A stretch of DNA of 64,000 nucleotides from assembly GCF_003259375.1 (NCBI RefSeq), contig NZ_QLLN01000005.1, positions 434,001 to 498,000 of the forward strand, written 5' to 3'. Made by a program: the position numbers and the translations under genes. Shown one piece after another: positions 11,005 to 19,862 of this stretch (position 1 is the stretch's first letter; every line of letters starts with the position of its first letter). The notes beneath the pieces were generated by a model. The model saw only the letters and a list, made by a program, of their open reading frames with translations. It searched no databases and was not told the DNA's origin. This stretch comes from Arenibacter echinorum. GTDB lineage: Bacteria; Bacteroidota; Bacteroidia; Flavobacteriales; Flavobacteriaceae.

Positions 11005-11559
11005 ATGTCGGATAGCTTAAATCAAATACAAGAAAAGCCCTTTTACAAATTATTGTTGGGAAGAACGGTCTTGCCACTCGTCACCATTGTGGGAATTGGC
11101 ATCTTCTATGTTGTTTTAATGTCAACAATCGATCATAGTACTTTGCCATTCCACATTATCATAATAACGGCCGCATTGGGTAAGACCATTGTGATTACGA
11201 TGACTACCTTGAAAAGACTGTCAAAATTGATAAAGATCTGTCATTCATTGGAGAGATTGCTTTGGGTTTTTGGATTGATAATCGTCATAAGTATTTTCTC
11301 CTTTGCAACCGATTATGCCTGTCTTTTCCAATTCAGTCCTACCACATTTGAAGGTGTTCCCGATTATTCAAACTCGTACTTGTATAATTTGTACCACTTT
11401 TTTTACTTCAGTGTGATTACCTTTTCAACAGTAGGCTACGGCGATATTATTCCAACTTCTGACGTAGCCAGATTCGTTGTTATGTTAGAAATATTTTTAA
11501 GTTTTTTCTTGATAGTATTTGCTTTGGCCAATATTAAAAAAATACACATCAATGGATAA
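11005..11559 (+). CDS. Small potassium channel family protein
   Basis: Membrane protein of 184 residues with hydrophobic segments near 22-40, 46-68, 86-103 and 155-177. A pore loop between the last two carries the K+ selectivity filter TVGYGD at 142-147. No RCK/TrkA-N domain follows. It belongs to the two-pore-helix ion channel (Ion_trans_2) type and may help restore membrane potential under stress. The last 8 bases overlap the next gene (ATGGATAA), which implies translational coupling to the ATP-cone nuclease. Confidence 0.85.
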   Translation: MSDSLNQIQEKPFYKLLLGRTVLPLVTIVGIGIFYVVLMSTIDHSTLPFHIIIITAALGKTIVITMTTLKRLSKLIKICHSLERLLWVFGLIIVISIFSFATDYACLFQFSPTTFEGVPDYSNSYLYNLYHFFYFSVITFSTVGYGDIIPTSDVARFVVMLEIFLSFFLIVFALANIKKIHING

Positions 11560-12391
11560 GATAAATATTATAAAAGCAAACGGGGACAAAGCACCTTTTG
11601 AAATAGAAAAGGTAAGAATTTCATTAGAACGGGCTGGAACCGATAAATTGTTGGTGGAAGAGATAGTTCAAGATATTGTAAAGGAAGTTTACGATGGAAT
11701 GACTACCAAAAAGATATATCAAATGGCGTTCAGGATGCTCAAAGGCAAGGCTAGGGTAAATGCCTCTCGATATAAGCTTAAAAAGGCACTTATGGAACTC
11801 GGCCCTTCAGGTTATCCATTTGAAAAACTGGTAGGTAAACTATTGGCACACGAAGGTTTTGACACAAAAGTCGGGGTAATTGTTCAGGGCAATTGTGTAC
11901 AGCACGAAGTGGATGTGATAGCCCTAAAAGACAATAGACATTTTATGATCGAATGCAAATATCATAGTGATCAGGGCAGGTACTGCAATGTAAAGATTCC
12001 ACTCTACATCCAATCCAGATTTTTGGATGTAGAAAAACAATGGGAGAAACAGCAGGGCCATGAAACCAAATTCCATCAAGGTGGTGTATATACTAACACC
12101 CGCTTCACGACAGATGCAATACAATATGGAACCTGTGTTGGGTTGTTGCTCACAAGTTGGGATTATCCAAAGGGGGACGGTCTAAAAGAACGGATAGACA
12201 GATCCGGCCTACATCCCTTAACCTCTTTAACAACATTGACAAAGATCGAGAAGTCCAAATTATTGGATAAAGGCATTGTGCTCTGCAAGGAAATTAACAA
12301 AAGCCCTTCACTATTGGAACAAATAGGTATATCCAAACGGCGACAAAAAGACATTCTTGAAGATTCGGAAAAATTATGTACCACGCATTAA
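11552..12391 (+). CDS. ATP-cone domain fused to Mrr-like restriction endonuclease domain
   Basis: The start is placed at the MDKINIIKANG codon because it gives a complete ATP-cone domain (about 1-90, as in ribonucleotide reductase and NrdR). An upstream in-frame start would add only channel-overlapping residues. The C-terminal half (about 95-260) contains a PD-(D/E)xK nuclease core: EVDVIALKDN followed by FMIECKYH, i.e. Asp and E-x-K. The ATP cone probably senses ATP or dATP and gates nuclease action, but this is inference. The overlap with the K+ channel gene links both proteins to the same energy-stress response. Target nucleic acid unknown; 279 residues. Confidence 0.8.
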   Translation: MDKINIIKANGDKAPFEIEKVRISLERAGTDKLLVEEIVQDIVKEVYDGMTTKKIYQMAFRMLKGKARVNASRYKLKKALMELGPSGYPFEKLVGKLLAHEGFDTKVGVIVQGNCVQHEVDVIALKDNRHFMIECKYHSDQGRYCNVKIPLYIQSRFLDVEKQWEKQQGHETKFHQGGVYTNTRFTTDAIQYGTCVGLLLTSWDYPKGDGLKERIDRSGLHPLTSLTTLTKIEKSKLLDKGIVLCKEINKSPSLLEQIGISKRRQKDILEDSEKLCTTH

Positions 12392-12439
12392 AATGAAAAA
12401 TAAGTAAATAAACATGTATTAATCTTAAATAGAATACAG

Positions 12440-12694
12440 ATGAAAACAGAAGCACTACAAAAACAGAACAAAATAGACCTTGAGACATTTTACCAAGCAT
12501 TGGAGGATGAACCAAGGTTACTTGAAGAGGCCTTTGAAACACTATTGGAGATGGTAAACTCCGAGCCTGAATCCGCAAAGAAACTGGCACTTCTTATCAA
12601 AAAGGACTTTCATGAACTGTACAAAGAAATAGCGGAATTATGCAAATCGGACGAAGACAAAGGGAACGCACCTTCCTGTTGTGGGGGACTTTAA
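12440..12694 (+). CDS. Small acidic helical protein with Cys-Cys-Gly-Gly tail
   Basis: An 84-residue soluble protein, largely predicted helical and acidic, lying alone between the ATP-cone nuclease and the beta-CASP hydrolase. It ends SCCGGL, so two adjacent Cys sit near the C-terminus and could bind metal or be redox active. I recognise no family. A purely structural or regulatory role is equally possible. Confidence 0.7.
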   Translation: MKTEALQKQNKIDLETFYQALEDEPRLLEEAFETLLEMVNSEPESAKKLALLIKKDFHELYKEIAELCKSDEDKGNAPSCCGGL

Positions 12695-12847
12695 TATTTG
12701 GAATTGTGAAAGCACGAGCCTTGAAGTCCGTAAACAGGTGAATAAACAAGAGTAATGGTTAGAAGGTAATAGTGATTCTGGATACTAGCAATAAAAGGAT
12801 TTCAGAAGATACAGTAAAATTATTTGCAACACTTTTAAACTAAAAAA

Positions 12848-14224
12848 ATGAACAACAACAAAATAAACATTCACTTTTTGGGCGCAGCAGGTACGGTAAC
12901 CGGTTCAAAATATTTAGTGGATACAGGGGATAAAAAAGTCCTTATAGATTGCGGACTATTTCAAGGACTTAAGGATTTGCGGCTAAAAAATTGGGAATAT
13001 CCGCCAGTGAAGGTTTCAGAAATTGATATGGTATTGCTTACCCATGGCCATATGGACCATACAGGTTATTTGCCCAGGTTGGTAAAACTAGGATTCAAAG
13101 GTCCCATTTACGGTACCAACCCTACATTGGACATTGCCAAAATCATTTTGAACGATAGTGCAAAAATCCAGGAACAAGAAGCTGAACGTGCCAATAAGGA
13201 AGGCTATTCCAAACATAGTCCCGCAGAACCACTTTACGATTTAAAGGATGTTGAAAATACCATACCGCATTTTAAAGCGATTCCCCAATCTCAATGGATT
13301 CCATTGTTTGAAGGTATCAAAGCTCGTTTTCAGTATAACGGACATATTTTGGGTGCAACATTCATCGAGTTGGACGTAAACGGAAAACGTTTTGTCTTTT
13401 CTGGAGATATTGGTAGAACCAATGATTTATTACTCTATCCGCCTTTAAAACCTAAAAAAGCTGATGTACTTTTTATAGAATCGACCTATGGTGGAAGGTT
13501 TCATCCTGACGAAGTGGAAGCCATTCCGCAGATTGAAAAATTGGTCAATGACACCATCAATAGAGGCGGCAGCCTGTTTATCCCAAGTTTTTCGGTAGAA
13601 CGTGCCCAGTTGATGATGCTCATTTTCTGGAGGTTACTAAAGGAAAACAAAATCCCTAAAGTCCCGATGATAATGGACAGCCCTATGGGAGCCAATGTTC
13701 TGGAATTGTTCCATCGCACTAGGGATTGGCACAAACTAAAAGAAATTGAATGTGATGAGATGTGTTCATATTTCACCGTCGTGAGCAGCTATCGAGAAAC
13801 TATGGAATTAAGAACCGACAACAAATCAAAAATTGTAATTGCAGGTAGCGGAATGCTCACAGGAGGCAGAATGCTGAACTATCTTGAAACACAAGCTCAA
13901 AATCCCAATAATACGCTGCTGTTTATAGGTTATCAAGCGGAAGGTACTCGGGGAAGAAAATTGTTGGAAGGCAACAGGGAATTGAAAGTATATGGAAAAA
14001 CAGTTCCTTTTCATATGGAGGTAGCAGAAATAGAAGGTCTCTCGGCGCACGCAGACCATACAGAGCTTATGGACTGGATGAATAAAATAAAGAATAAACC
14101 GGAGAGAATTTTCATTGTGCACGGGGAAAAAGAAGGTGCAGAAGCCCTTCAAAAGGGAATAAAAGAAACCTATGATTGGGATTCTGAAATTCCTCAGCTT
14201 TATAGCATTGAAAAAATAGGATAG
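12848..14224 (+). CDS. MBL-fold beta-CASP RNA-processing metallo-hydrolase
   Basis: 458-residue metallo-beta-lactamase-fold protein of the CPSF/beta-CASP ribonuclease group. The zinc motif HGHMDH lies at 66-71. Later motifs are FSGDIGR, ESTYGGR, the beta-CASP block SFSVERAQ..., SGMLTGGRMLNY, and the C-terminal LSAHADH and IVHGEKEGAEAL, typical of the RNA-specificity domain. No signal peptide. It probably trims or degrades RNA. Being followed after 29 bases by an AMP-phosphorylase-like gene, it could supply nucleotides for salvage under energy stress (inference). Confidence 0.9.
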   Translation: MNNNKINIHFLGAAGTVTGSKYLVDTGDKKVLIDCGLFQGLKDLRLKNWEYPPVKVSEIDMVLLTHGHMDHTGYLPRLVKLGFKGPIYGTNPTLDIAKIILNDSAKIQEQEAERANKEGYSKHSPAEPLYDLKDVENTIPHFKAIPQSQWIPLFEGIKARFQYNGHILGATFIELDVNGKRFVFSGDIGRTNDLLLYPPLKPKKADVLFIESTYGGRFHPDEVEAIPQIEKLVNDTINRGGSLFIPSFSVERAQLMMLIFWRLLKENKIPKVPMIMDSPMGANVLELFHRTRDWHKLKEIECDEMCSYFTVVSSYRETMELRTDNKSKIVIAGSGMLTGGRMLNYLETQAQNPNNTLLFIGYQAEGTRGRKLLEGNRELKVYGKTVPFHMEVAEIEGLSAHADHTELMDWMNKIKNKPERIFIVHGEKEGAEALQKGIKETYDWDSEIPQLYSIEKIG

Positions 14225-14253
14225 TTATAAAAATCTCAAAAACAACAGATAAT

Positions 14254-15756
14254 ATGGAACAACGGTCAAATATCCTAAAATACAAACACCTTGGTATTTA
14301 CACACAGAACGAGCATGTGGTCTACATGCGAGAAGATTGTCACGTTTGTATTTCCGAAGGGTTTGAGGCACTTACCAGAATTAGGGTTGCCAATACCACC
14401 GACTCTATAGTGGCTAGCCTTAACGTAATAAATTCGGACATTCTGTTGCCTCATGAAATTGGACTATCAGATGCGGCAGCAAAAAAATTAAAGGTATTCG
14501 GTAATGAAACGTTAAGAGTATCCCATTTAGAACCCATAGATTCATTAAGTCATGTAAGGGCCAAAATCTACAATCAAAAACTGGATTATACGGCCTTTAA
14601 TGAGATTATTACCGATATCGTTGAAGGAGATTATTCCAACATTCATCTCTCTGCCTTTATTACCGCCTGCGCAGGAAATAGATTGGATGTCACTGAAATC
14701 TCAGACCTGACCAAGGCTATGATCGCTTCTGGAAAGCAATTGGATTGGAACAGGAAAATCGTAGTCGATAAACATTGTATCGGTGGCTTGCCCGGTAACC
14801 GCACAACTCCTATCGTTGTGGCCATTGTTGCGGCTTATGGACTTACAATGCCAAAAACATCATCGAGAGCGATTACTTCCCCGGCAGGAACAGCAGATAC
14901 CATGGAGGTAATTACGAATGTTGCGCTCTCTTCGGAAGAAATTGAAGCTGTGGTAGAAAAAGAAGGTGGTTGTTTTGTGTGGGGAGGTACTGCACAATTA
15001 AGTCCGGCAGATGATATGCTTATCAAAATTGAAAAAGCCTTGGATATTGATAGTGAAGGGCAGTTGATTGCATCGGTACTTTCCAAGAAAGCGGCCGCTG
15101 GTTCTACCCATGTAGTTATTGATATTCCCGTGGGCGAGACAGCCAAAGTACGATCTTTGGCAACGGCACAACAACTACAAGAACAATTGGAAAATGTTGG
15201 CAATACTGTAGGTTTAAAAGTAAAAGTAGTTATTACCGACGGCAGCCAGCCTGTTGGAAGGGGAATTGGACCCAATTTGGAGGCCATCGATATCTTAAGT
15301 GTACTGCGCAATGAAGAAAGAGCACCAAAAGACCTCAAAGAAAGAGCCTTATTCTTGGCAGGGGAACTGCTCGAATTATCGGAAGAAGTTGAGAAAGATA
15401 AAGGCTACGAAAACGCGACGCAAATTTTGGAATCGGGAAAGGCCTATAAAAAATTCGAGGCCATTTGCAGGGCACAAGGAAGGTTTTCACGCCCCTTAAA
15501 GGCATCCTATTCGCATGAAATTCGGGCCGGAAAAACAGGGGAACTTCAACGAATAAATAACCGAAAGATTTCTAAACTCGCAAAACTATCGGGAGCGCCG
15601 CAATCCAAATCTGCGGGTATTTTATTGAACGTTCATTTGAACGATAAAATAGAAAAAGGCCAATTGCTCTATACGCTCTTTGCAGAATCTGAAGGCGAGT
15701 TGAATTATGCCTTGGAATATTATGAGAATCACGATGATATTATAGCAATAGAATAA
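14254..15756 (+). CDS. Thymidine phosphorylase family protein, AMP-phosphorylase-like
   Basis: A 500-residue protein of the pyrimidine/AMP phosphorylase superfamily. It carries an N-terminal extension of about 90 residues as in archaeal AMP phosphorylase. Core motifs match that subgroup better than thymidine phosphorylase: KHCIGGLPGNR, PKTSSRAITSPAGTADTMEV, FVWGGTAQLSPADD and VIDIPVGETAKV. Expected reaction: nucleoside 5'-monophosphate plus phosphate to base plus ribose-1,5-bisphosphate. No RuBisCO or ribose-1,5-bisphosphate isomerase is nearby. Instead a PRPP-synthetase homologue begins 12 bases downstream, suggesting they act in sequence. Substrate needs biochemical confirmation. Confidence 0.9.
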   Translation: MEQRSNILKYKHLGIYTQNEHVVYMREDCHVCISEGFEALTRIRVANTTDSIVASLNVINSDILLPHEIGLSDAAAKKLKVFGNETLRVSHLEPIDSLSHVRAKIYNQKLDYTAFNEIITDIVEGDYSNIHLSAFITACAGNRLDVTEISDLTKAMIASGKQLDWNRKIVVDKHCIGGLPGNRTTPIVVAIVAAYGLTMPKTSSRAITSPAGTADTMEVITNVALSSEEIEAVVEKEGGCFVWGGTAQLSPADDMLIKIEKALDIDSEGQLIASVLSKKAAAGSTHVVIDIPVGETAKVRSLATAQQLQEQLENVGNTVGLKVKVVITDGSQPVGRGIGPNLEAIDILSVLRNEERAPKDLKERALFLAGELLELSEEVEKDKGYENATQILESGKAYKKFEAICRAQGRFSRPLKASYSHEIRAGKTGELQRINNRKISKLAKLSGAPQSKSAGILLNVHLNDKIEKGQLLYTLFAESEGELNYALEYYENHDDIIAIE

Positions 15757-15768
15757 ATAAAAAGAAAA

Positions 15769-16662
15769 ATGAAAACTATATTATTCAGTCTTCCGGGAAA
15801 CCAAGAACTCACGGAATTGTTAGCAAAAAAAATGAAAGCGGAAGTAGGGGAATGCACCATACGCAAATTTCCAGATGGGGAATCCTATACCCGCATCCTT
15901 TCCGATGTGAAGGGAAAGTGTGTGGTCATGATCTGCACCTTGCACGAACCCGATGAAAAGCTGTTACCCTTGTATTTCTTAAGCCACACCGCAAAATCCT
16001 TGGGCGCTATGTGCACCTGCCTAGTGGCCCCATATTTGGCTTATATGAGGCAAGACAAAGTATTCAATGAAGGCGAAGGGGTTACTTCTGGGTTTTTTGG
16101 AAAATTGATTTCTGGTTTTGCAGATAGCATCACGACCATTGACCCACATCTACATAGGATACATTCCTTGGGCGAGGTATATCATATTCCGAACAGAGTT
16201 ATTCATGCTGCGGACGAAATATCGAAATTCATTAAGACAAATATACATAATCCGATACTTATCGGACCTGATTCCGAAAGTGAGCAATGGGTTTCCGATG
16301 TGGCAAAAAAGGCGGATGCCCCATTTACCATATTGCAAAAAATACGTCATGGCGACCGAGATGTAGAAGTTTCCGTTCCCGAAATAGAGAAGTATAAGGA
16401 TTCAACACCGGTGCTAGTGGACGATATTATTTCTACCGCCCGGACCATGATCGAAACCGTAGCTCATTTAAAAAATGCCGGAATGAAACCCCCGATATGT
16501 ATAGGCATTCATGCTATATTTTCAGGAAATGCCTATCAAGATCTGTGGGATGCCGATGTGGAGGATATCGTTACTTGCAATACTATCCCACACCAATCGA
16601 ACGCCATCGATTTAAGCGATGTCATTGCCAAGGAAGTCACTGAATTGATGCGCCATTTATGA
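15769..16662 (+). CDS. prs: Ribose-phosphate pyrophosphokinase homologue
   Basis: 297-residue phosphoribosyltransferase-fold protein with two tandem domains. It shows the FPDGES motif near residue 35, the flexible-loop region YMRQDKVFNEGEGVTS, a divalent-metal loop DPHLHR, and the PRPP-binding loop VLVDDIISTARTM. It is slightly shorter than housekeeping Prs and sits in an accessory operon, so it may be a specialised paralogue using the sugar phosphate made by the preceding phosphorylase rather than the main PRPP source. The stop overlaps the next start (ATGA). Confidence 0.88.
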   Translation: MKTILFSLPGNQELTELLAKKMKAEVGECTIRKFPDGESYTRILSDVKGKCVVMICTLHEPDEKLLPLYFLSHTAKSLGAMCTCLVAPYLAYMRQDKVFNEGEGVTSGFFGKLISGFADSITTIDPHLHRIHSLGEVYHIPNRVIHAADEISKFIKTNIHNPILIGPDSESEQWVSDVAKKADAPFTILQKIRHGDRDVEVSVPEIEKYKDSTPVLVDDIISTARTMIETVAHLKNAGMKPPICIGIHAIFSGNAYQDLWDADVEDIVTCNTIPHQSNAIDLSDVIAKEVTELMRHL

Positions 16663-17309
16663 AAATAGGATTACACTTAATATTATTCGTTTTAATGATT
16701 ATTTCCGCCTATGCCCAAGATAAAATGTTGATTGGACAATTGTCCGATAGACTGGTGGTACGGGAAAATTTCGATAACAATGGCAATTTTATGAATAAAC
16801 AAACTTTTAAAGCGGGAAAGATAATTGAATCCGATGATTATTATGAAATTCAGGTCGTGACCGAACTTTTTGATGAAAATGGTGCCTCCACCGATAAATA
16901 TACCACCACTTACCGATGTAAACCAGAAGAATCTAGTATTATGATTATGGCCTTTCCTTTTTCAAAACCAAAATCAAAGGAAACCGAAATCAATACGGTG
17001 TCCAAAAATTTCAAGGAACTCTATGATTTGACAAACTTAGAAGATATTGAACTCGTAATGAGTTTTGATTCGGGATTGCTAAATTTTTTTGGTTCCAATA
17101 GTAAAATAAAAATTTATGACCGGGTGTTGGAATCCAATGGAAATGGAAAAGAAATTAGATCTAAAATCAATATTAAAGCATACGCTATTGGAATACGAAT
17201 TAAACAGTTAATTTATGTCGCAAGTGAAATATTGACGGACAAGGGTTTATTGACCTTTCAGAAATTTACCGAGGAAGACGGCAGCTATTTTACAATGACC
17301 TATAAATAA
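16659..17309 (+). CDS. Exported hypothetical protein (216 aa)
   Basis: The start overlaps the Prs stop by 4 bases. An N-terminal hydrophobic stretch ends at AYAQ-D, a good signal-peptidase I site near residue 20, so the mature protein is periplasmic or outer-membrane associated. The rest is beta-rich with no motif I know; repeated phrases such as VTELFDENGASTDKYTTTY suggest a beta-sandwich of the DUF3108 or LolA-like kind, but that is a guess. Function unknown. Confidence 0.75.
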   Translation: MKIGLHLILFVLMIISAYAQDKMLIGQLSDRLVVRENFDNNGNFMNKQTFKAGKIIESDDYYEIQVVTELFDENGASTDKYTTTYRCKPEESSIMIMAFPFSKPKSKETEINTVSKNFKELYDLTNLEDIELVMSFDSGLLNFFGSNSKIKIYDRVLESNGNGKEIRSKINIKAYAIGIRIKQLIYVASEILTDKGLLTFQKFTEEDGSYFTMTYK

Positions 17310-17316
17310 TGAAAAG

Positions 17317-17610
17317 ATGAACAATTACGATACCCTTTCAGAAGCCATAAGCAATCTCCAGCAAAGAGGATATACTTATGATTTCAACTTAAAGCCAGAA
17401 TGTCTGGAATGTGCGTCACTGAAAATAGAAATCCATCCGGAAGAATTTGAAGTAGATGAACTGCACCGTTTTGAAGGCATGAGCAGTACGGATGATAATA
17501 GTATCCTATATGCCATTTCTTCTAAAAACGGAGTCAAAGGCATTTTAGTGGATGCCTACGGAGTATATGCCGAGAATATCTCGGAAGAAATGCGAAAAAA
17601 ATTGCGTTAA
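17317..17610 (+). CDS. Small acidic conserved protein (97 aa)
   Basis: Soluble acidic protein with the pattern YTYDFNLKPECLEC followed by HRFEGMSSTDDNSILYAISS and GILVDAYGVYAE. From memory, proteins like this are common in Bacteroidota and are sometimes labelled phosphoribosylpyrophosphate synthetase, apparently by transfer from the adjacent prs gene. It has no PRPP-binding loop, so I do not accept that label. It lies 18 bases before the copper ATPase. Two Cys at residues 28 and 31 (CLEC) could bind metal. Confidence 0.8.
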   Translation: MNNYDTLSEAISNLQQRGYTYDFNLKPECLECASLKIEIHPEEFEVDELHRFEGMSSTDDNSILYAISSKNGVKGILVDAYGVYAENISEEMRKKLR

Positions 17611-17627
17611 CCCTTAAATAGAACAAT

Positions 17628-19862
17628 ATGGACAATAACAAAGATCACAAGGACAAAAAAATGGACCACTCGAAGATGGACCATTCTAAAATGAATCACG
17701 ACAAAGATGACCATTCAAAGATGGATCACTCGAAAATGAATCACGATAAAGATGATCACCCAGAAATGGACCATTCAAAGATGGACCACTCGAAAATGGA
17801 AGACCCAAAATCGGATGACCATAGTAAAATGGATCACTCAAAAATGGATCACAGTAAGATGAATCATGGTAATCATGATCATGGCAGCATCCCAATGGGC
17901 ATGGCAGGCCACGACCACCATAAAATGATGATTGCCGACTTTAGAAAACGGTTTTGGATTACATTGATATTAACGGTGCCTATCCTTTTCTTTTCACCAA
18001 TGATCCAAGATTTTTTTGGGTATAGTTTACTGCTCCCCGGCAACCCATATATTTTGTTCGCACTTTCTAGCATTGTGTATTTCTATGGCGGTTGGCCTTT
18101 CATAAAAGGGTTCTGGTCCGAGGTTAAAAAGGCGGCCCCAGGAATGATGACCCTTATTGCCATGGCCATTAGCGTTGCCTATTTTTATAGCTCTGCAACG
18201 GTTTTCGGCTTGGAAGGGGTCGATTTCTTTTGGGAGTTGGCCACACTTATAGCCATTATGTTGGTAGGCCATTGGATCGAAATGAAAAGTGTTTTGGGAG
18301 CCTCAAAAGCATTGCAATTATTGGTAAGTATGATGCCTGCGGAAGCACACAGGGTAAAAGGCGAATCTATTGAAGATATCAAATTGGAAGATTTATTGAA
18401 AGATGACATCATCCTAATAAAACCTGGGGAGAAAGTCCCTGCAGATGGAATCATCACAGAAGGCACGAGTTACCTGAACGAATCTATGCTTACCGGAGAA
18501 TCCAAGCCGGTCAAGAAGGAGTTGAACGAAAAAGTAATCGGGGGTTCCGTAAACGGAAACAGTACCTTAAAAGTCAAAGTGGAACATACCGGAAAAGATA
18601 GCTATCTCAACAAGGTAATTACCATGGTCGAGGAAGCGCAGAAAACCAAATCAAAAATGCAGAACCTTTCCGACAGGGCTGCTAAATGGCTTACGTATAT
18701 TGCTTTGACCGTTGGATTTGGTACGTTGGCGGTATGGCTAATTTTAGGATTTCCTTTTGTATATGCCTTGGAAAGAATGGTTACCGTAATGGTCATTGCG
18801 TGTCCACATGCCCTAGGTCTTGCCATTCCATTAGTTGTGGCCATATCCACCGCGGTTTCTGCACAAAATGGTTTGTTGATTCGTAACAGAACTGCTTTTG
18901 AAGAATCCCGTAAAATTTCGGTATTGCTTTTCGATAAAACAGGAACATTGACCAAAGGGGATTTTGGGGTTACACGTATTGAATCGGTGGATAAAAAGTA
19001 CACTTCCAATGAAGTCTTGCGACTGGCAAGTGCCTTGGAACAAAGCTCTGAACATCCCATTGCCGTTGGAATCATCAAGAAGGTCAAGGAGGATAAAGTT
19101 GACATACCTAAACCTGAAAATTTCAAAGCCATTACTGGTAAAGGGGTCGAGGCGAACGTTGAGGGCAAAAAAGTAAAAGTGGTTAGTCCAGGTTTTTTGA
19201 GGGATGAAAAAATAGCTATTCCAGAAGATGCCTATAGCGATGCTGCCGAAACAGTAGTATTCATTTTAATCGAAGGAAAACTGGCCGGATACATCGCCCT
19301 TGCAGATGAGATTAGACCTGAATCTGATGAGGCAATTAAAATATTCAAAAAGAATAATATAAAAGTCTTGATGGCAACTGGAGATAATGAAAAAACTGCC
19401 AAGGCCGTAAGCGATAAACTTGGGTTGGACGGATATTATGCAGAGGTACTACCCCATCAAAAAGTTGAAATAGTTAAAGAACTACAAGCCAAAAATGAAT
19501 TTGTCGCGATGACAGGAGATGGGGTTAATGATGCCCCTGCTTTGGCACAGGCCAATGTTGGCATAGCCGTAGGCTCCGGTACCGATGTAGCTGCTGAAAC
19601 TGCCGATATTATTTTGGTCAACAGCAACCCGCAGGATATCGCCAACCTGATTTTATTCGGGAAAGCTACCTATAACAAGATGATCCAGAACCTGATTTGG
19701 GCTACTGGTTATAATGTTGTTGCTATTCCGTTGGCTGCCGGGGTATTGTATTCTTCCGGATTTGTTATGGGTCCAGCTATTGGAGCAGTGTTTATGAGCC
19801 TGAGCACTATTATAGTGGCAATTAATGCACAATTATTGAAGCGGAAAATAGCCAATAAATAA
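17628..19862 (+). CDS. copB: Copper-transporting P1B-type ATPase (CopB-like)
   Basis: 744-residue heavy-metal P-type ATPase. The first 100 residues are a His/Met-rich cytosolic tail made of repeated MDHSKM-type units in place of an HMA domain. The transmembrane metal site is CPH (392-394), typical of CopB-type Cu/Ag exporters. Phosphorylation motif DKTG has Asp436, with HP motif SSEHP and hinge GDGVNDAP further on. It overlaps the MFS gene by one base (TAATG). In this stress island it probably removes copper, or loads it, when oxygen or redox state changes. Confidence 0.93.
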   Translation: MDNNKDHKDKKMDHSKMDHSKMNHDKDDHSKMDHSKMNHDKDDHPEMDHSKMDHSKMEDPKSDDHSKMDHSKMDHSKMNHGNHDHGSIPMGMAGHDHHKMMIADFRKRFWITLILTVPILFFSPMIQDFFGYSLLLPGNPYILFALSSIVYFYGGWPFIKGFWSEVKKAAPGMMTLIAMAISVAYFYSSATVFGLEGVDFFWELATLIAIMLVGHWIEMKSVLGASKALQLLVSMMPAEAHRVKGESIEDIKLEDLLKDDIILIKPGEKVPADGIITEGTSYLNESMLTGESKPVKKELNEKVIGGSVNGNSTLKVKVEHTGKDSYLNKVITMVEEAQKTKSKMQNLSDRAAKWLTYIALTVGFGTLAVWLILGFPFVYALERMVTVMVIACPHALGLAIPLVVAISTAVSAQNGLLIRNRTAFEESRKISVLLFDKTGTLTKGDFGVTRIESVDKKYTSNEVLRLASALEQSSEHPIAVGIIKKVKEDKVDIPKPENFKAITGKGVEANVEGKKVKVVSPGFLRDEKIAIPEDAYSDAAETVVFILIEGKLAGYIALADEIRPESDEAIKIFKKNNIKVLMATGDNEKTAKAVSDKLGLDGYYAEVLPHQKVEIVKELQAKNEFVAMTGDGVNDAPALAQANVGIAVGSGTDVAAETADIILVNSNPQDIANLILFGKATYNKMIQNLIWATGYNVVAIPLAAGVLYSSGFVMGPAIGAVFMSLSTIIVAINAQLLKRKIANK
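17661..17868 (+). repeat. In-frame tandem repeats encoding MDHSKM-like units
   Basis: Within the copper ATPase reading frame, 18-base units coding for M-D/N-H-S/D-K-M recur about ten times with single-base variation. They are organised into longer blocks (two MDHSKM units followed by NHDKDDH-type spacers). The repeats would bind several Cu or Ag ions through His and Met side chains. Tandem DNA repeats of this kind can change copy number by slippage, so tail length may vary between strains. Confidence 0.9.

Noticed and set aside
14835-15338. 167-codon antisense frame in the AMP-phosphorylase-like gene
   Set aside because: Serine/proline-rich low-complexity shadow opposite strongly conserved phosphorylase motifs.
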